Shown here piece by piece: positions 63,851 to 64,000 of a stretch of 64,000 bases of DNA (position 1 is its first letter; each line of letters begins with the position of its first letter). The notes under the pieces are model-generated. The model did not search any database. It was not told the DNA's origin and worked only from the letters and a program-made list of their open reading frames with translations. The DNA is from Leptospira limi (GTDB lineage: Bacteria > Spirochaetota > Leptospiria > Leptospirales > Leptospiraceae): NCBI RefSeq assembly GCF_026151395.1, contig NZ_JAMQPV010000001.1:992001-1056000 (forward strand), read 5' to 3'. The position numbers and the translations under genes are program-made.

Positions 63851-64000
63851 ATGATGACAAAAGAGAATAAAAAAGCAAAAAAAACTATCTCTAAACCTTT
63901 TATGGGAAAGAGAAATCTGGAGATTACCAGGCGCAAGATCCTACTCATAGCTTTTGAAACTTTCTTTAAGCAGGGCTTCCAAGGCACAAGCATGGATGAC
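63851..64000 (+). CDS. TetR-family regulator (5' part, cut by window end)
   Basis: The 50 codons to the window edge read MMTKENKKAKKTISKPFMGKRNLEITRRKILLIAFETFFKQGFQGTSMDD-like, with ITRRKILLIAFETFFKQGFQGTSM giving the first helices of the TetR helix-turn-helix. The reading frame is open to position 64000. It is divergent from the DUF1761 gene; the palindrome between them is a likely operator. Confidence 0.85.
   Translation, partial: MMTKENKKAKKTISKPFMGKRNLEITRRKILLIAFETFFKQGFQGTSMDD

Noticed and set aside
1..64000. tRNA, rRNA, CRISPR and insertion sequences
   Set aside because: I looked for cloverleaf-type repeats, direct-repeat arrays and transposase motifs by eye and saw none; a dedicated scan would be more reliable.

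Overview
The window looks like chromosomal DNA of a spirochaete of the genus Leptospira, probably a saprophytic (non-pathogenic) lineage. This is inferred from AT-rich DNA, many lipoproteins with loose spirochaetal lipoboxes, and a family of lipoproteins sharing a Cys-Lys-Pro/Leu-Asn/Cys-Asp N-terminal module. I saw no rRNA, tRNA, CRISPR array, insertion sequence or prophage.

Layout. 1-4.1 kb: a type I-like export pair (5'-truncated ABC transporter and TolC-family protein) and two small lipoproteins. 4.1-11 kb: housekeeping and accessory genes on the minus strand (FAD oxidoreductase, PaiB-like protein, GNAT acetyltransferases, DinB-like protein, a padR-chrA chromate module, a phytanoyl-CoA dioxygenase-like gene). 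11.1-24.9 kb: a copper and nitrous-oxide respiration island. It holds a nosZ-nosB-like-nosL-nosD-nosF-nosY operon headed by a fasciclin lipoprotein and a cytochrome c. Around it are a copper-chaperone/beta-barrel fusion, a Cys/His-rich exported protein, a hemerythrin, two small paralogous membrane proteins, a cytochrome c'-like protein, a FadL-type porin and a CopD-like protein. Two perfect TTGAT-N4-ATCAA boxes (FNR/DNR type) lie between the nos operon and the hemerythrin gene. A near-perfect third lies upstream of the copper genes, so the parts probably answer to the same low-oxygen or NO signal. NosZ is of the Sec-exported (clade II) kind; no nosR is present.

25-38 kb: a U32-family tRNA-modification protein, a DUF4349 lipoprotein, a creBCD-like envelope-stress system whose creC has a 1-base frameshift in a T tract, an AraC regulator, a large MASE1/CHASE hybrid kinase, and exported hypothetical proteins. 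38.5-47.3 kb: a lipoprotein and surface-protein region with a ZU5-like lipoprotein, a tail-collar-domain protein, beta-propellers, an esterase, a decayed FN3/Cys-rich gene, an ankyrin protein and a Gly/His-rich lipoprotein. 47.3-55 kb: an unusual operon encoding a DUF805/FAD-oxidase/methyltransferase fusion, an unknown exported protein and an alpha/beta hydrolase, next to an arylamine N-acetyltransferase and a REC-PAS protein. 55-64 kb: a secreted lipase-like protein, a START-like/MarR pair with a strong operator, a TPR gene interrupted by an in-frame TGA, a beta-propeller lipoprotein, a two-cNMP-domain patatin phospholipase, a LamG-like lipoprotein, a DUF1761 protein and the start of a TetR regulator.

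A dispersed structured repeat occurs four times (9.5, 11.1, 41.3 and 54.9 kb), each time just past a minus-strand gene's stop codon. Three copies carry a hairpin whose stem changes in a compensated way, which suggests selection on structure.

All assignments come from reading motifs. No database search was possible, so family names are recognition calls and start codons were chosen by eye.
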